Assembly (NCBI GenBank): GCA_034435015.1 | Contig: DAOTYH010000040.1 | Span: forward strand, 1 to 26,972 | Source of the DNA: DAOTYH01 sp034435015 | GTDB lineage: Bacteria; Chloroflexota; Anaerolineae; Aggregatilineales; UBA3940 | Direction: 5' to 3' | DNA length: 26,972 bases | Shown: piece after piece, positions 16,529 through 23,256 of the stretch | Layout: each line of letters opens with the position of its first letter | How positions within the stretch are numbered: position 1 is the stretch's first letter | Position numbers and translations under genes: made by a program | The notes under the pieces: model-generated | The model's input: the letters and a program-made list of their open reading frames with translations, nothing else | What the model was told of the DNA's origin: nothing | Databases searched by the model: none

Positions 16529-16824
16529 TGAAAAAGGTGTTTGTTGTCTGTGCCACCGGGATCGCCACCTCCACCATGTTACGGGTCAAGATCGAGAAGT
16601 TTCTAGCCGCGAATCAAGTCGAAGCGCAAATCTACCAGTACCGCGTGACCGAGCTATCCCCTTCCCGGCTTGATGCTGATGCCATCGTGGCGACCACTTC
16701 TATCCCGGACGAACTCCACATTGTACCGGTTGTGAACGGGCTTCCGCTCCTCACTGGCGTCGGTGAGCAGGAAGCATTGCAGGAGTTGCTCAGTGTTCTA
16801 AAACAATCCAATAAGGAGGGATGA
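16528..16824 (+). CDS. PTS EIIB component, galactitol (Gat) family
   Basis: I choose the GTG at 16528, eight nt after AAAGGAG, giving 98 residues that start MKKVFVVCATGIATSTM. The phosphorylated cysteine is Cys8 in the EIIB loop CATGIATSTM, and IVPVVNGLPLLTGVG is the typical GatB C-terminal block. EIIB passes phosphate from EIIA to the substrate during uptake through EIIC. The EIIC gene starts 4 nt after the stop. By the family, substrates are galactitol or related polyols and pentitols, and the exact one is unknown. No EIIA is seen next to it. Confidence 0.88.
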   Translation: MKKVFVVCATGIATSTMLRVKIEKFLAANQVEAQIYQYRVTELSPSRLDADAIVATTSIPDELHIVPVVNGLPLLTGVGEQEALQELLSVLKQSNKEG

Positions 16825-16828
16825 GAAC

Positions 16829-18217
16829 ATGGAGGCCTTTCTTGAGACTATCGGTAACTTCCTCAACTCGGTAGGCCCATTGCTGGCCTTGCCTGTCATT
16901 GTGGCGGTGCTGGGCATTATCCTTGGCCAGAAATGGGACAGTGCCATTCGGAGCGGCCTGCTGACTGCCATTGCCTTTGTCGGTATCTTCTTGACCGTCG
17001 GCCTGCTCGGCAGTACCCTCAGCACAATTGGCTCAGCTTTTGCGGAGCGTACCGGCACCGGCCTTGACGTGATTGACATTGGCTGGCCGGCGGCCTCCGC
17101 CCTCGCCTTTGGGACGCCGGTGGGCAATGTCATTATTCCCATTGGTATCGTGCTTAACATCATCCTCCTGCTGATCGGGCTGACCCAGACGCTCGACATT
17201 GACCTGTGGAACTTCTGGCACATGGCCTTTGTCGGCGCTATTGTTCAGTTCATCACCGGCAGTTTTGCGATGGGCCTGTTCGCCGCGGCGGCCACACTGG
17301 TGATTGCGCTGTTCCTTGCTGACTGGTCAGCCCCGTTGATCCAAAAGCACTTCAAAATCCCCGGCATCTCAATCCCGCACCTACAGTCGGCGGGCTACAT
17401 GATGCTGGCCCTGCCGTTCGCGCTGATCGTGGATCGTATCTCCTTCCTCAAGAACCTCCGGCTGGACCCGGATACGATCCGCAAGCGCCTTGGCCTGCTG
17501 GGCGAGCCGATGGTGCTGGGCTTCATCATCGGCCTGATTCTGGGTCTGCTGGCTGGCCAGGGAGTTCAAGATGCCCTGCTCACGGCTGTCAACACCGGCG
17601 CTGTGATGTTGCTGGTGCCGCGTATGGTTGCTATCCTGATGGAGGGCTTGACCCCTGTCTCTGAGGCGGCACGCAACTTCATGACCTCACGGTTTGCCGG
17701 ACGCAAGTTCTTCATTGGGCTGGACTCCGCTGTGCTGATTGGCAACCCCGGTGTGATCGCGGCTGGCCTGCTGATGGTCCCGGTCGAGATTCTGCTGGCG
17801 CTGGCACTGGCTCCGCTGGGCAACCGCACCCTGCCGTTCATTGATCTGGCTGACGGGCCGTTTGTGGCGGCTATGCTGGCCCCGCTGGTATTTGGTGACG
17901 TGCTGTTAACCGTCATCCTGGGCGCCATTGTGATGGGCATCGGCCTGATCTTCACTACCCTGTTGGCGCCGGCTGTGACCAACATGGTGACAACCAGCGG
18001 CGTCTCAGTGGACATCCCGTCCGGTTATGCCACCTACACGGTCATGAGCGATGCGGCCATCCCAACCTCCTACGGCCTGTATTACCTGTTCCAGACGCCG
18101 CAGGTGGTAGCGATCATTGTGACGCTGGCGTTCATCGTACTGCTGTATTTCATCAAGACGAGATTCCCGCTCGGCGAGAAGCTGATCAAGCCGCCTGAGG
18201 AAGGCAACGGCGACTGA
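16829..18217 (+). CDS. PTS EIIC component, galactitol (Gat) family permease
   Basis: The ATG at 16829 follows AAGGAGGG (16813-16820), a strong site. The 462-residue protein is highly hydrophobic with about ten membrane segments and matches the GatC permease family in length and in blocks such as DIGWPAASALAFGTPVGN, LTPVSEAARNFMTSRFAGR and GLDSAVLIGNPGVIAAGL. It forms the channel through which the substrate is taken up while being phosphorylated by EIIB. The two genes clearly form an operon. The likely terminator at 18239-18260 closes the pair. No EI, HPr or EIIA is in the window, so these must be encoded elsewhere if the system works. Confidence 0.92.
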   Translation: MEAFLETIGNFLNSVGPLLALPVIVAVLGIILGQKWDSAIRSGLLTAIAFVGIFLTVGLLGSTLSTIGSAFAERTGTGLDVIDIGWPAASALAFGTPVGNVIIPIGIVLNIILLLIGLTQTLDIDLWNFWHMAFVGAIVQFITGSFAMGLFAAAATLVIALFLADWSAPLIQKHFKIPGISIPHLQSAGYMMLALPFALIVDRISFLKNLRLDPDTIRKRLGLLGEPMVLGFIIGLILGLLAGQGVQDALLTAVNTGAVMLLVPRMVAILMEGLTPVSEAARNFMTSRFAGRKFFIGLDSAVLIGNPGVIAAGLLMVPVEILLALALAPLGNRTLPFIDLADGPFVAAMLAPLVFGDVLLTVILGAIVMGIGLIFTTLLAPAVTNMVTTSGVSVDIPSGYATYTVMSDAAIPTSYGLYYLFQTPQVVAIIVTLAFIVLLYFIKTRFPLGEKLIKPPEEGNGD

Positions 18218-18238
18218 GCCGTTCTCCGGCAACGAACA

Positions 18239-18266
18239 GCCCCCTGCCGCAACAGGGGGCTTGTCC
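18239..18266 (+). terminator. Hairpin after the PTS genes
   Basis: GCCCCCTG (18239-18246) and CAGGGGGC (18253-18260) form a perfect 8-bp GC-rich stem with a 6-nt loop. The following TTGTCC is only a weak U-tract, so termination may be partial, with read-through into the epimerase gene 24 nt further on. Confidence 0.6.
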
Positions 18267-18289
18267 ATCCCGCTTGTGTTAGGACGGTC

Positions 18290-18976
18290 ATGATGGCTTC
18301 TCCTGATATGGTTCACATTTCTATTGCCCCCTCGCTGGCTTCAGCGCCAATGTGGCATCTGGCCGACACCATCGCTGAGCTTGAGCGTGCCGGTGCGGAT
18401 GCCATTCACTTTGACCTTGAGGACGGCCATTTTGTGCCCGTCATGACGCTGGGAACACGCCTGATTGCTGAACTGCGTCCGCTGACACGCCTGCCGTTCG
18501 ATGTGCACCTGATGGTGGACAATCCGGAGCAGATCGTGCCGCTGGTGGCAAGTCTGGGAGCTGATGCGATCTCGGTGCACTATGAGGCCTGTTTGTACCC
18601 CCGCCGTACCCTGAGGATGATTCAAGGGATGGGCAAGCGGGCCGGACTGGCCTTCAACCCCAAGACTCCCTTTCCGCGTGTGGATTACCTTCTGCCTTAT
18701 CTGGACTTTGTGCTGATCTTGACCACTGAACCGGAAATGCCGGATTGTCCATACCTGCCTGCTGTGCTGGACAATGTGCGCGCGGCGGCGGCCTTCGCCA
18801 AAGAGCATCATCCCCGGCTGGGCATCACTGCCGACGGGGGTATTGATGCGGACAACATCGCAGAGGTAGTTGCGGCTGGGGCTGACACGATTGTGTCCGG
18901 GCGGGCAGTCTTTGCCGGCGGGGAGATCACAGCCAATCTGCGCCGTCTGCGCGATGCGCTGAGGAGTAATCCATGA
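18290..18976 (+). CDS. Ribulose-phosphate 3-epimerase family protein
   Basis: The 228-residue protein is a TIM barrel of the RPE family. Expected residues are in place: Ser15 in IAPSLAS, His40 and Asp42 in IHFDLEDGHFVP, His73 in FDVHLMV and Asp182 in ITADGGID. The family interconverts ribulose-5-phosphate and xylulose-5-phosphate, or allulose- and fructose-6-phosphate, using a divalent metal. The usual RPE block DVMDGHFVPN reads DLEDGHFVPV here, so a related sugar phosphate cannot be excluded. The start could be the ATG at 18290 or 18293. AGGA at 18280 is the only ribosome binding site. Position behind a PTS pair suggests it works on the imported sugar phosphate. The stop overlaps the next gene by 4 nt. 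Confidence 0.85.
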   Translation: MMASPDMVHISIAPSLASAPMWHLADTIAELERAGADAIHFDLEDGHFVPVMTLGTRLIAELRPLTRLPFDVHLMVDNPEQIVPLVASLGADAISVHYEACLYPRRTLRMIQGMGKRAGLAFNPKTPFPRVDYLLPYLDFVLILTTEPEMPDCPYLPAVLDNVRAAAAFAKEHHPRLGITADGGIDADNIAEVVAAGADTIVSGRAVFAGGEITANLRRLRDALRSNP

Positions 18977-19416
18977 GCGAGGCTACTCAAGCATTGATCG
19001 AGCGGCTTCTGGGGGTATGGGGCCGGGGCCTGCTACACTTTTACGAAGCCAACGCGGCTGTCATCAATGGACTTATCCTTCTCTACGGGGTAGTCCTGTA
19101 CCTCTCGTGGGACAACCTCAAACGCATCCGGCAACGAATGGTACAGGCCCTCGTTGAGCAGATGCGGGGCTGGCCGGATATTACCCCCCAGACCGATCCT
19201 CACGTGCTGATGGAGCGGATTGTCTTCCCTTGGGATGAAGCCGTCGGGCAGGCCCGCTTTCCGCTGGTGGCACGCCATTGGGCGTTCTTTCCCCGGCGGC
19301 TGTCGCGCAAGGCTGTGGAGTCTCTGCTGGAGGCCGATGATCTGGCCGCCGAGGCGCTGGAAGCGATCACCGGCGCAAAGCCCGACATTCGGACGCGCCG
19401 GTTGCGTGATCGTTGA
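18973..19416 (+). CDS. Unknown small membrane protein, 147 residues
   Basis: The ATG at 18973 overlaps the epimerase stop (ATGA) and GAGGAG lies just upstream, so the two are coupled. The product has one hydrophobic helix (about residues 26-46, AAVINGLILLYGVVLYLSW) and a 100-residue soluble tail, probably cytoplasmic, with WPDITPQTDPHVLMERIVFPW and a basic end (RTRRLRDR). I recognise no family. Its link to the epimerase is only positional. It is the last plus-strand gene before two minus-strand genes, and the 30-nt gap to the convergent stop contains no clear terminator. Confidence 0.68.
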   Translation: MSEATQALIERLLGVWGRGLLHFYEANAAVINGLILLYGVVLYLSWDNLKRIRQRMVQALVEQMRGWPDITPQTDPHVLMERIVFPWDEAVGQARFPLVARHWAFFPRRLSRKAVESLLEADDLAAEALEAITGAKPDIRTRRLRDR

Positions 19417-19446
19417 TCTTTGTGCAGGGGTGGAAGGTTATCCCCC

Positions 19447-20571
19447 CTACTCTTTGTAAGGCACCAGCAGATCGCTCTCATCACGGATGGCGAGGCACAT
19501 GATGGCGTCGCCTTGGTAGCGCACGATGCCGTGATACCACCCGATCACAAAGCCATCATACTCACTGCGCAACAGGCCGTCGTCGTCGCCGACCGGGCGG
19601 CCAAACACGTCAGTCAGGCGGGCGAGAGGCTGGCCCTTATGCACCATCTCGCCGGCACGGGCCAGAAAGTGAACAAAGCCAGCCTGCGGTGCATAGGGGT
19701 AGACATGCCGCCGCACCGGATAACCCGGTTGAATCACCGGAATCCCCTCAACCGGCTCGCGCTCCCCGCTCAGCAGTCCTGCCCAGCGCATGACATTGCG
19801 CAGGCCGGCACAACATGCCTCGACGACACCGGGGTCAATGTGCAAATGAGAGCCAAGCTCAATCGTGACAGCCGGGATGCCTCCCGCGTTCAGCACAGCC
19901 CCGCTGACGGAGCGGTGCAGGTTCTTCGTGAGGTACGACTCAGCGGCAAATTCATTAATAATTGTGAAACCGAGTGCGTCCAGCATCTCATTCATACGGC
20001 CCAGCAGGGCCTGAGCCTGCGGACGGGTGATCCCCTTACTGCGGGCTTTGTGATAGAACACCACATCACGGAAGACAAACGGCACTGACCCGTACCATGC
20101 GTTGTGCAGGTCAACCAGACAGACAGGCTGACTGGCAAGGATGGCATCATAGAGGCGTTGATAGGCCAGCTCCAGGTCGGAGGGGGGGCCTTCATCGGGG
20201 TCGGACTTGTCACGCGGCTTGCGGTCCAGCTTAGGGAACAGGCGGTTGGGGTCGCTGTCAGGCAGATAGTAAGGACTACGCTGTTTGACACGCAACCCCG
20301 CCGGGTTAAGAGCGGGAATGGCGATCAGCGTGCCGCGCAATGAGGCTGTCAGCTCCGGCGTGATCAACTGTGAGATCACGACCGGGCCGGTGTGTTCATC
20401 GCCGTGTATCCCGGACGTGATCCACATCACCGGGCCGTCTGCCTCAGTTCCCTGCGCCACGATCACCGGGAAGCGGTCCATCTCGCCAGTGGGAAGGCCG
20501 ACTGCGTCGAACCATCCGTAGGTGATCTGGCCCGGTTTTGCAACAGCCGTTCCGATGGTTAAAGGCGGCAT
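19447..20571 (-). CDS. Succinylglutamate desuccinylase/aspartoacylase (AstE/AspA)-like zinc deacylase
   Basis: I choose the ATG at 20571, preceded on the minus strand by CTGGAGAG at a good distance; this gives 374 residues. The zinc ligands are visible as His56 and Glu59 in SGIHGDEHTGP and His156 in VDLHNA. The catalytic glutamate is Glu239 in TIELGSH. PALNPAGLRVKQR with the following DPNRLFP is typical of the family. The C-terminal 100 residues form the beta-domain (GQPLARLTDVFG). These metallo-enzymes cleave N-acyl amino acids or similar amides, and the substrate is not known here. The gene lies 97 nt behind the M20 peptidase on the same strand, so the pair may act on related amide substrates. 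Confidence 0.88.
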   Translation of the reverse strand: MPPLTIGTAVAKPGQITYGWFDAVGLPTGEMDRFPVIVAQGTEADGPVMWITSGIHGDEHTGPVVISQLITPELTASLRGTLIAIPALNPAGLRVKQRSPYYLPDSDPNRLFPKLDRKPRDKSDPDEGPPSDLELAYQRLYDAILASQPVCLVDLHNAWYGSVPFVFRDVVFYHKARSKGITRPQAQALLGRMNEMLDALGFTIINEFAAESYLTKNLHRSVSGAVLNAGGIPAVTIELGSHLHIDPGVVEACCAGLRNVMRWAGLLSGEREPVEGIPVIQPGYPVRRHVYPYAPQAGFVHFLARAGEMVHKGQPLARLTDVFGRPVGDDDGLLRSEYDGFVIGWYHGIVRYQGDAIMCLAIRDESDLLVPYKE

Positions 20572-20668
20572 AGGGTTCTCTCCAGAAGGTATGGGTAAAG
20601 ACACCAGATACACGACATGGTAATACAGGGGACTTGATTTGCGCAATCGGGCCGATACCTGCCCGGCT

Positions 20669-21877
20669 CTAGGGACTGCCCTCCCATTGGCGCCATTCTG
20701 CTGAGTGTTCTGCCGCCAGCAGGGTGAGCAGGGTAAGCTGACGCATACCGGCGGTAAGGGGGACTGTATCTATGAATTCACCCGTGCTGTGAGCGTTGCC
20801 GCCGGTCGTCAGGCCGATGCAGACAGCCGGCATGCCGCCTGCCAGAGGGATGTTGGCATCGGTCGAGCCGGTTTCCAGCGCGGAAGTCGGGTAGCCGACA
20901 TATTCCAGAACAGCCTGCGAGGCTTGTACCAGCGGATGGGCAGGGGACAGCGCGGCGCTAGGACGGTCGCCAATCACCTGGCTGGAGATGTCCAGGCCGG
21001 GCGTGCGGGAGAACCGCCCAACGGTCTCGTTGATCTGAGACTCCAGCGCGGCCAGGGTAGCCGCACTCACCGAGCGCAGGTCAATGGAGAGGCTGGCCTC
21101 CGGCGCTCGTGTATTGATCGAGGTGCCTCCTTCGATTAGCCCGATGTTGAATGAACTGCGAGGGTTAGCAGGCGGCCTGATCTCGTCCACCAGCGCTGAA
21201 CCCAACCGCAGTAGGTGATGAATGGCGCTGGGGCGCTCAGCGTGAAGCCAGCTATGACCGCCCGGCCCCTTGACAGTGATCCGCAACCGCCGCACTCCCA
21301 ACCCGGCGTTGTATATCCGCCCCAGCCCGATCCCCTCCAGAATAACCGCAACACCGCAACGTTCCCTCAGGCGCTGAAAGGCGCGCCGCATCCCCTGCAA
21401 GTCGCCCAGCCCCTCCTCGCATACGGTGGCTACCCACCAGATGTCCGCCGCAGGATCGATCCCCTGCTGGCGGAGTTGCCCTGCCAGCGTGATCAGAGCC
21501 GCCACACCCAGGCTGTTATCTCCCAGCCCCGGCCCGTAAATCCTCTCCTCCTCCTTAGCATGGAAGGTAGTCAGGTCGCTGTCAGCCGGGAAGATAGTGT
21601 CAAGATGGGCGCTGACCAATACAGCCGGACGTGCCGGGTCTATGCCGGGAGTGCGGGCATAGACGTTGCCTACTTCATCCTGTTCAACGTCCTGCACCCC
21701 CAGCCCGCTCATGCGCGATCTCACGTACTCAGCGCGGGCGAGTTCCTCAAAGGTAGGGGCAGGGATGGCCTGTATGGTCAACGCCTCATGCAAAAGCTCT
21801 TCGGTCAACGTAGCCCACGCATTCAACAATCTGGCAATAGGGTACTGGGTTGCCAGCTCCCGAATCAAGTGTCGCAT
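20669..21877 (-). CDS. M20-family metallopeptidase/amidohydrolase
   Basis: I choose the ATG at 21877, which has AAGGGGGAG at a proper distance; the ATG at 21904 overlaps the probable promoter. The 402-residue protein has the M20 zinc site: His91 and Asp93 in SAHLDTIFP, Asp120 in GPGLGDNSLG, catalytic Glu154 and Glu155 in VCEEGLGD, Glu181 in ILEGIG, and the last His in GNAHSTGEF. The dimerisation domain lies between, with GPGGHSWLH. There is no signal peptide, so it is cytoplasmic. Family members include tripeptidase PepT-like peptidases, carboxypeptidases and amidohydrolases, and the substrate is open. It is first of a two-gene minus-strand unit. Confidence 0.9.
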   Translation of the reverse strand: MRHLIRELATQYPIARLLNAWATLTEELLHEALTIQAIPAPTFEELARAEYVRSRMSGLGVQDVEQDEVGNVYARTPGIDPARPAVLVSAHLDTIFPADSDLTTFHAKEEERIYGPGLGDNSLGVAALITLAGQLRQQGIDPAADIWWVATVCEEGLGDLQGMRRAFQRLRERCGVAVILEGIGLGRIYNAGLGVRRLRITVKGPGGHSWLHAERPSAIHHLLRLGSALVDEIRPPANPRSSFNIGLIEGGTSINTRAPEASLSIDLRSVSAATLAALESQINETVGRFSRTPGLDISSQVIGDRPSAALSPAHPLVQASQAVLEYVGYPTSALETGSTDANIPLAGGMPAVCIGLTTGGNAHSTGEFIDTVPLTAGMRQLTLLTLLAAEHSAEWRQWEGSP

Positions 21878-21902
21878 TGGTGCTGCTCCCCCTTGCAAGG
21901 GC

Positions 21903-21931
21903 ATTGTAAATGCAAACGCCGTAACAGGGAA
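21903..21931 (-). promoter_or_regulatory. Possible promoter of the M20 peptidase gene
   Basis: On the minus strand TACAAT (21908 to 21903) has TTCCCT (21931 to 21926) 17 bp upstream. Transcription would start about 21896, about 20 nt before the ATG at 21877. The -35 box overlaps one arm of the inverted repeat described next. Confidence 0.35.
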
Positions 21932-21963
21932 ATCGGAGGTAATGCCTGCCGGTACTTCCCTGT
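21924..21963. repeat. 8-bp inverted repeat between divergent genes
   Basis: ACAGGGAA (21924-21931) and TTCCCTGT (21956-21963) are exact reverse complements, 32 bp apart centre to centre, about three helical turns. One arm lies on the probable -35 box of the M20 gene, so it could be an operator. At this length chance remains possible. Confidence 0.35.
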
Positions 21964-22004
21964 GAGAGGATTGATCAGCTCGTGTTCTCTGGCTGTGGGG
22001 CTAC

Positions 22005-22034
22005 TTGTCTGTTCCTGTTGGTTGAGAATATAAT
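22005..22034 (+). promoter_or_regulatory. Promoter of the OmpR-type regulator, giving a leaderless mRNA
   Basis: TTGTCT (22005-22010) and a perfect TATAAT (22029-22034) are 18 bp apart. The TATAAT overlaps the first in-frame ATG (22033). The expected transcription start near 22041 falls just before the second ATG at 22042, so translation would start with almost no leader. Confidence 0.55.
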
Positions 22035-22041
22035 GAGCGCC

Positions 22042-22713
22042 ATGTCCGAAGAGATCATCCTGCTTGTTGAGCGGGCCGGCGGCAAGAAAGAAGAAACGTT
22101 TGGGGCGGCTCTGGAGCACAAAGGTTTCAAGGTGATCGTTGCCCAGACAGGGCGGCAGGCCTTGACCTTTGCTGAACAGGTCAGCCCGGCGTTGATTGTG
22201 CTTAACGCGGCTTCTCTCGGGACAAATGGGTTGCGGATTTGCCGCCTGTTGCATGAGAGTCATGGCAGTGTGCCGATGATCCATATCCTGCCGAAGGATG
22301 AGAAGACGGCCCTTGAAAGCTCACCGGCTGAGGTCGTGCTGGTGCTCCCCTTTACCCCGCGCAAGCTGATCAATCACATCAGGCGATTACTGCCGGGCGC
22401 TCGTAAAGAGGTGACACAGGTAGGGCCGATCCGGCTGGCACTGAACGCGCGTGTTGTGCAGGCCTACGGGCGTGAGCAACACCTGACACCTAAGACCGCC
22501 AGCCTGCTGGAGGTCTTTTTGCGCCACCCCGGTGAGACGCTTGATCGGGGTTTCTTGATGCGGCAGGTGTGGGATACAGACTATGTGGGGGATACCCGCA
22601 CACTGGACGTGCACGTGCGCTGGATGCGTGAGGCTATTGAACCCGATCCCCGTTCGCCGCGCCATATTCTTACGGTACGAGGTGTGGGCTACCGGTTCGA
22701 ACCGGGGGATTAA
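22042..22713 (+). CDS. OmpR/PhoB-type regulator with a degenerate receiver domain
   Basis: I choose the ATG at 22042, because the ATG at 22033 lies inside the -10 box; this gives 223 residues. The N-terminal 115 residues follow the receiver pattern, but the acidic pair is lost (ILLVERAGG in place of the usual LVDD), the phospho-acceptor Asp is Asn55 (LIVLNAAS), and the conserved Lys is Leu102 (VLPFTPRKL). The C-terminal 95 residues are a normal winged-helix DNA-binding domain (LTPKTASLLEVFLRHPGE through LTVRGVGYRFEPGD). It should bind DNA but cannot be phosphorylated in the usual way. No histidine kinase is next to it. Control by another ligand, by dimerisation or by amount is inferred. Confidence 0.9.
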   Translation: MSEEIILLVERAGGKKEETFGAALEHKGFKVIVAQTGRQALTFAEQVSPALIVLNAASLGTNGLRICRLLHESHGSVPMIHILPKDEKTALESSPAEVVLVLPFTPRKLINHIRRLLPGARKEVTQVGPIRLALNARVVQAYGREQHLTPKTASLLEVFLRHPGETLDRGFLMRQVWDTDYVGDTRTLDVHVRWMREAIEPDPRSPRHILTVRGVGYRFEPGD

Positions 22714-22720
22714 AAACAAA

Positions 22721-22780
22721 TCCACCGAGGACGTGGAAGGCACAGAAATAGGTTTGTGTGCCTTCCATGTTCTCCGTGGA
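22721..22780. repeat. 24-bp imperfect inverted repeat (REP-like hairpin)
   Basis: The arms 22721-22744 and 22757-22780 pair over 24 positions with one true mismatch and two G-U pairs, around a 12-nt loop. The left arm starts TCCACCGAGGACGTGGAAGG. It lies between the convergent regulator and rpsT genes. The CCACCGAGGAC wording resembles dispersed short repeats I know from several bacterial genomes; whether copies exist elsewhere in this genome cannot be seen here. Confidence 0.7.
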
Positions 22781-22797
22781 AGAGAACAAAGAGCGGA

Positions 22798-22827
22798 GGG
22801 CGGACCGCCGATTGGCCCGCCCCTTTT
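22798..22827 (+). terminator. Probable terminator of the OmpR-type regulator gene
   Basis: GGGCGG (22798-22803) pairs with CCGCCC (22817-22822), followed by CTTTT. The T-run overlaps the stop codon of rpsT on the other strand. The stem is short, and it may act together with the larger hairpin at 22721-22780. Confidence 0.45.
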
Positions 22828-23101
22828 ACTTCTTAGCGGCTTCGAGCTGGGCCAGCCGCTTCATCAGACGGGATTTACGGCGGGCGGCGTTGTTCTTGTG
22901 GAGCACACCCTTGCTGGCCGCGTGATCAATCCACTTGACAGCCTGACGTACTGCCTCAACAGAAGCAGTTAGATCGCCGCTGGCGATAACCTTGCGGGCC
23001 TTCTTGATCTCGGTGCGCGCACGCCCCCGATGAATCCGGTTGCGAATCCGCCTGCGCTCGTTGACCAGAATGCTCTTCTTGGCTGATTTCGTGTTTGCCA
23101 A
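22826..23101 (-). CDS. rpsT: 30S ribosomal protein S20
   Basis: The 91-residue, very basic protein matches bacterial S20: ANTKSAKKSILVNERRR at the start, then RNRIHRGRARTEIKKARK, and GVLHKNNAARRKSRLMKRL near the end. It binds 16S rRNA early in assembly of the small ribosomal subunit. The start codon is TTG at 23101 with GGAGG five or so nt upstream; no ATG or GTG gives a better start. E. coli rpsT also begins with UUG, where it matters for autoregulation, so a similar control is possible. It is a single-gene unit with its own promoter, divergent from the TPR gene. Confidence 0.97.
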   Translation of the reverse strand: MANTKSAKKSILVNERRRIRNRIHRGRARTEIKKARKVIASGDLTASVEAVRQAVKWIDHAASKGVLHKNNAARRKSRLMKRLAQLEAAKK

Positions 23102-23142
23102 GCCTTCCTCCTACAGTCATGACTTCCAGATTGCAGGGCGAG

Positions 23143-23172
23143 ATTGTACCACATAGCGGGCAGGGTTGTCCA
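23143..23172 (-). promoter_or_regulatory. Promoter of rpsT
   Basis: On the minus strand TGGACA (23172 to 23167) and TACAAT (23148 to 23143) are 18 bp apart, with a TGG that makes an extended -10. An A/T tract (AAAAAAATTAA on the plus strand, 23172-23182) sits directly upstream in the place of an UP element. The leader would be about 35 nt with GGAGG before the TTG start. Confidence 0.65.
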
Positions 23173-23218
23173 AAAAAATTAAGCGTTTTAGCGCCCGCCG
23201 GAGTGTACTCTGCTCAAA

Positions 23219-23250
23219 GTGACAGCGCATTTGGGCGCTCATGCTATAAT
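23219..23250 (+). promoter_or_regulatory. Extended -10 promoter of the TPR gene, giving a leaderless mRNA
   Basis: TGCTATAAT (23242-23250) is a perfect extended -10 element. GTGACA at 23219-23224 is a possible -35 at a long 20-bp spacing, which extended -10 promoters tolerate. Transcription is expected to start at about 23257, exactly the A of the ATG. Confidence 0.55.
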
Positions 23251-23256
23251 GGAAGT

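Noticed and set aside
19420..20088. Plus-strand ORF of 222 codons
   Set aside because: It is antisense to the AstE-like gene, whose zinc-site residues and ribosome binding site clearly fix the coding strand.
21215..22033. Plus-strand ORF of 272 codons
   Set aside because: Most of it is antisense to the M20 peptidase, and the rest crosses the divergent promoter region; no domain is seen.
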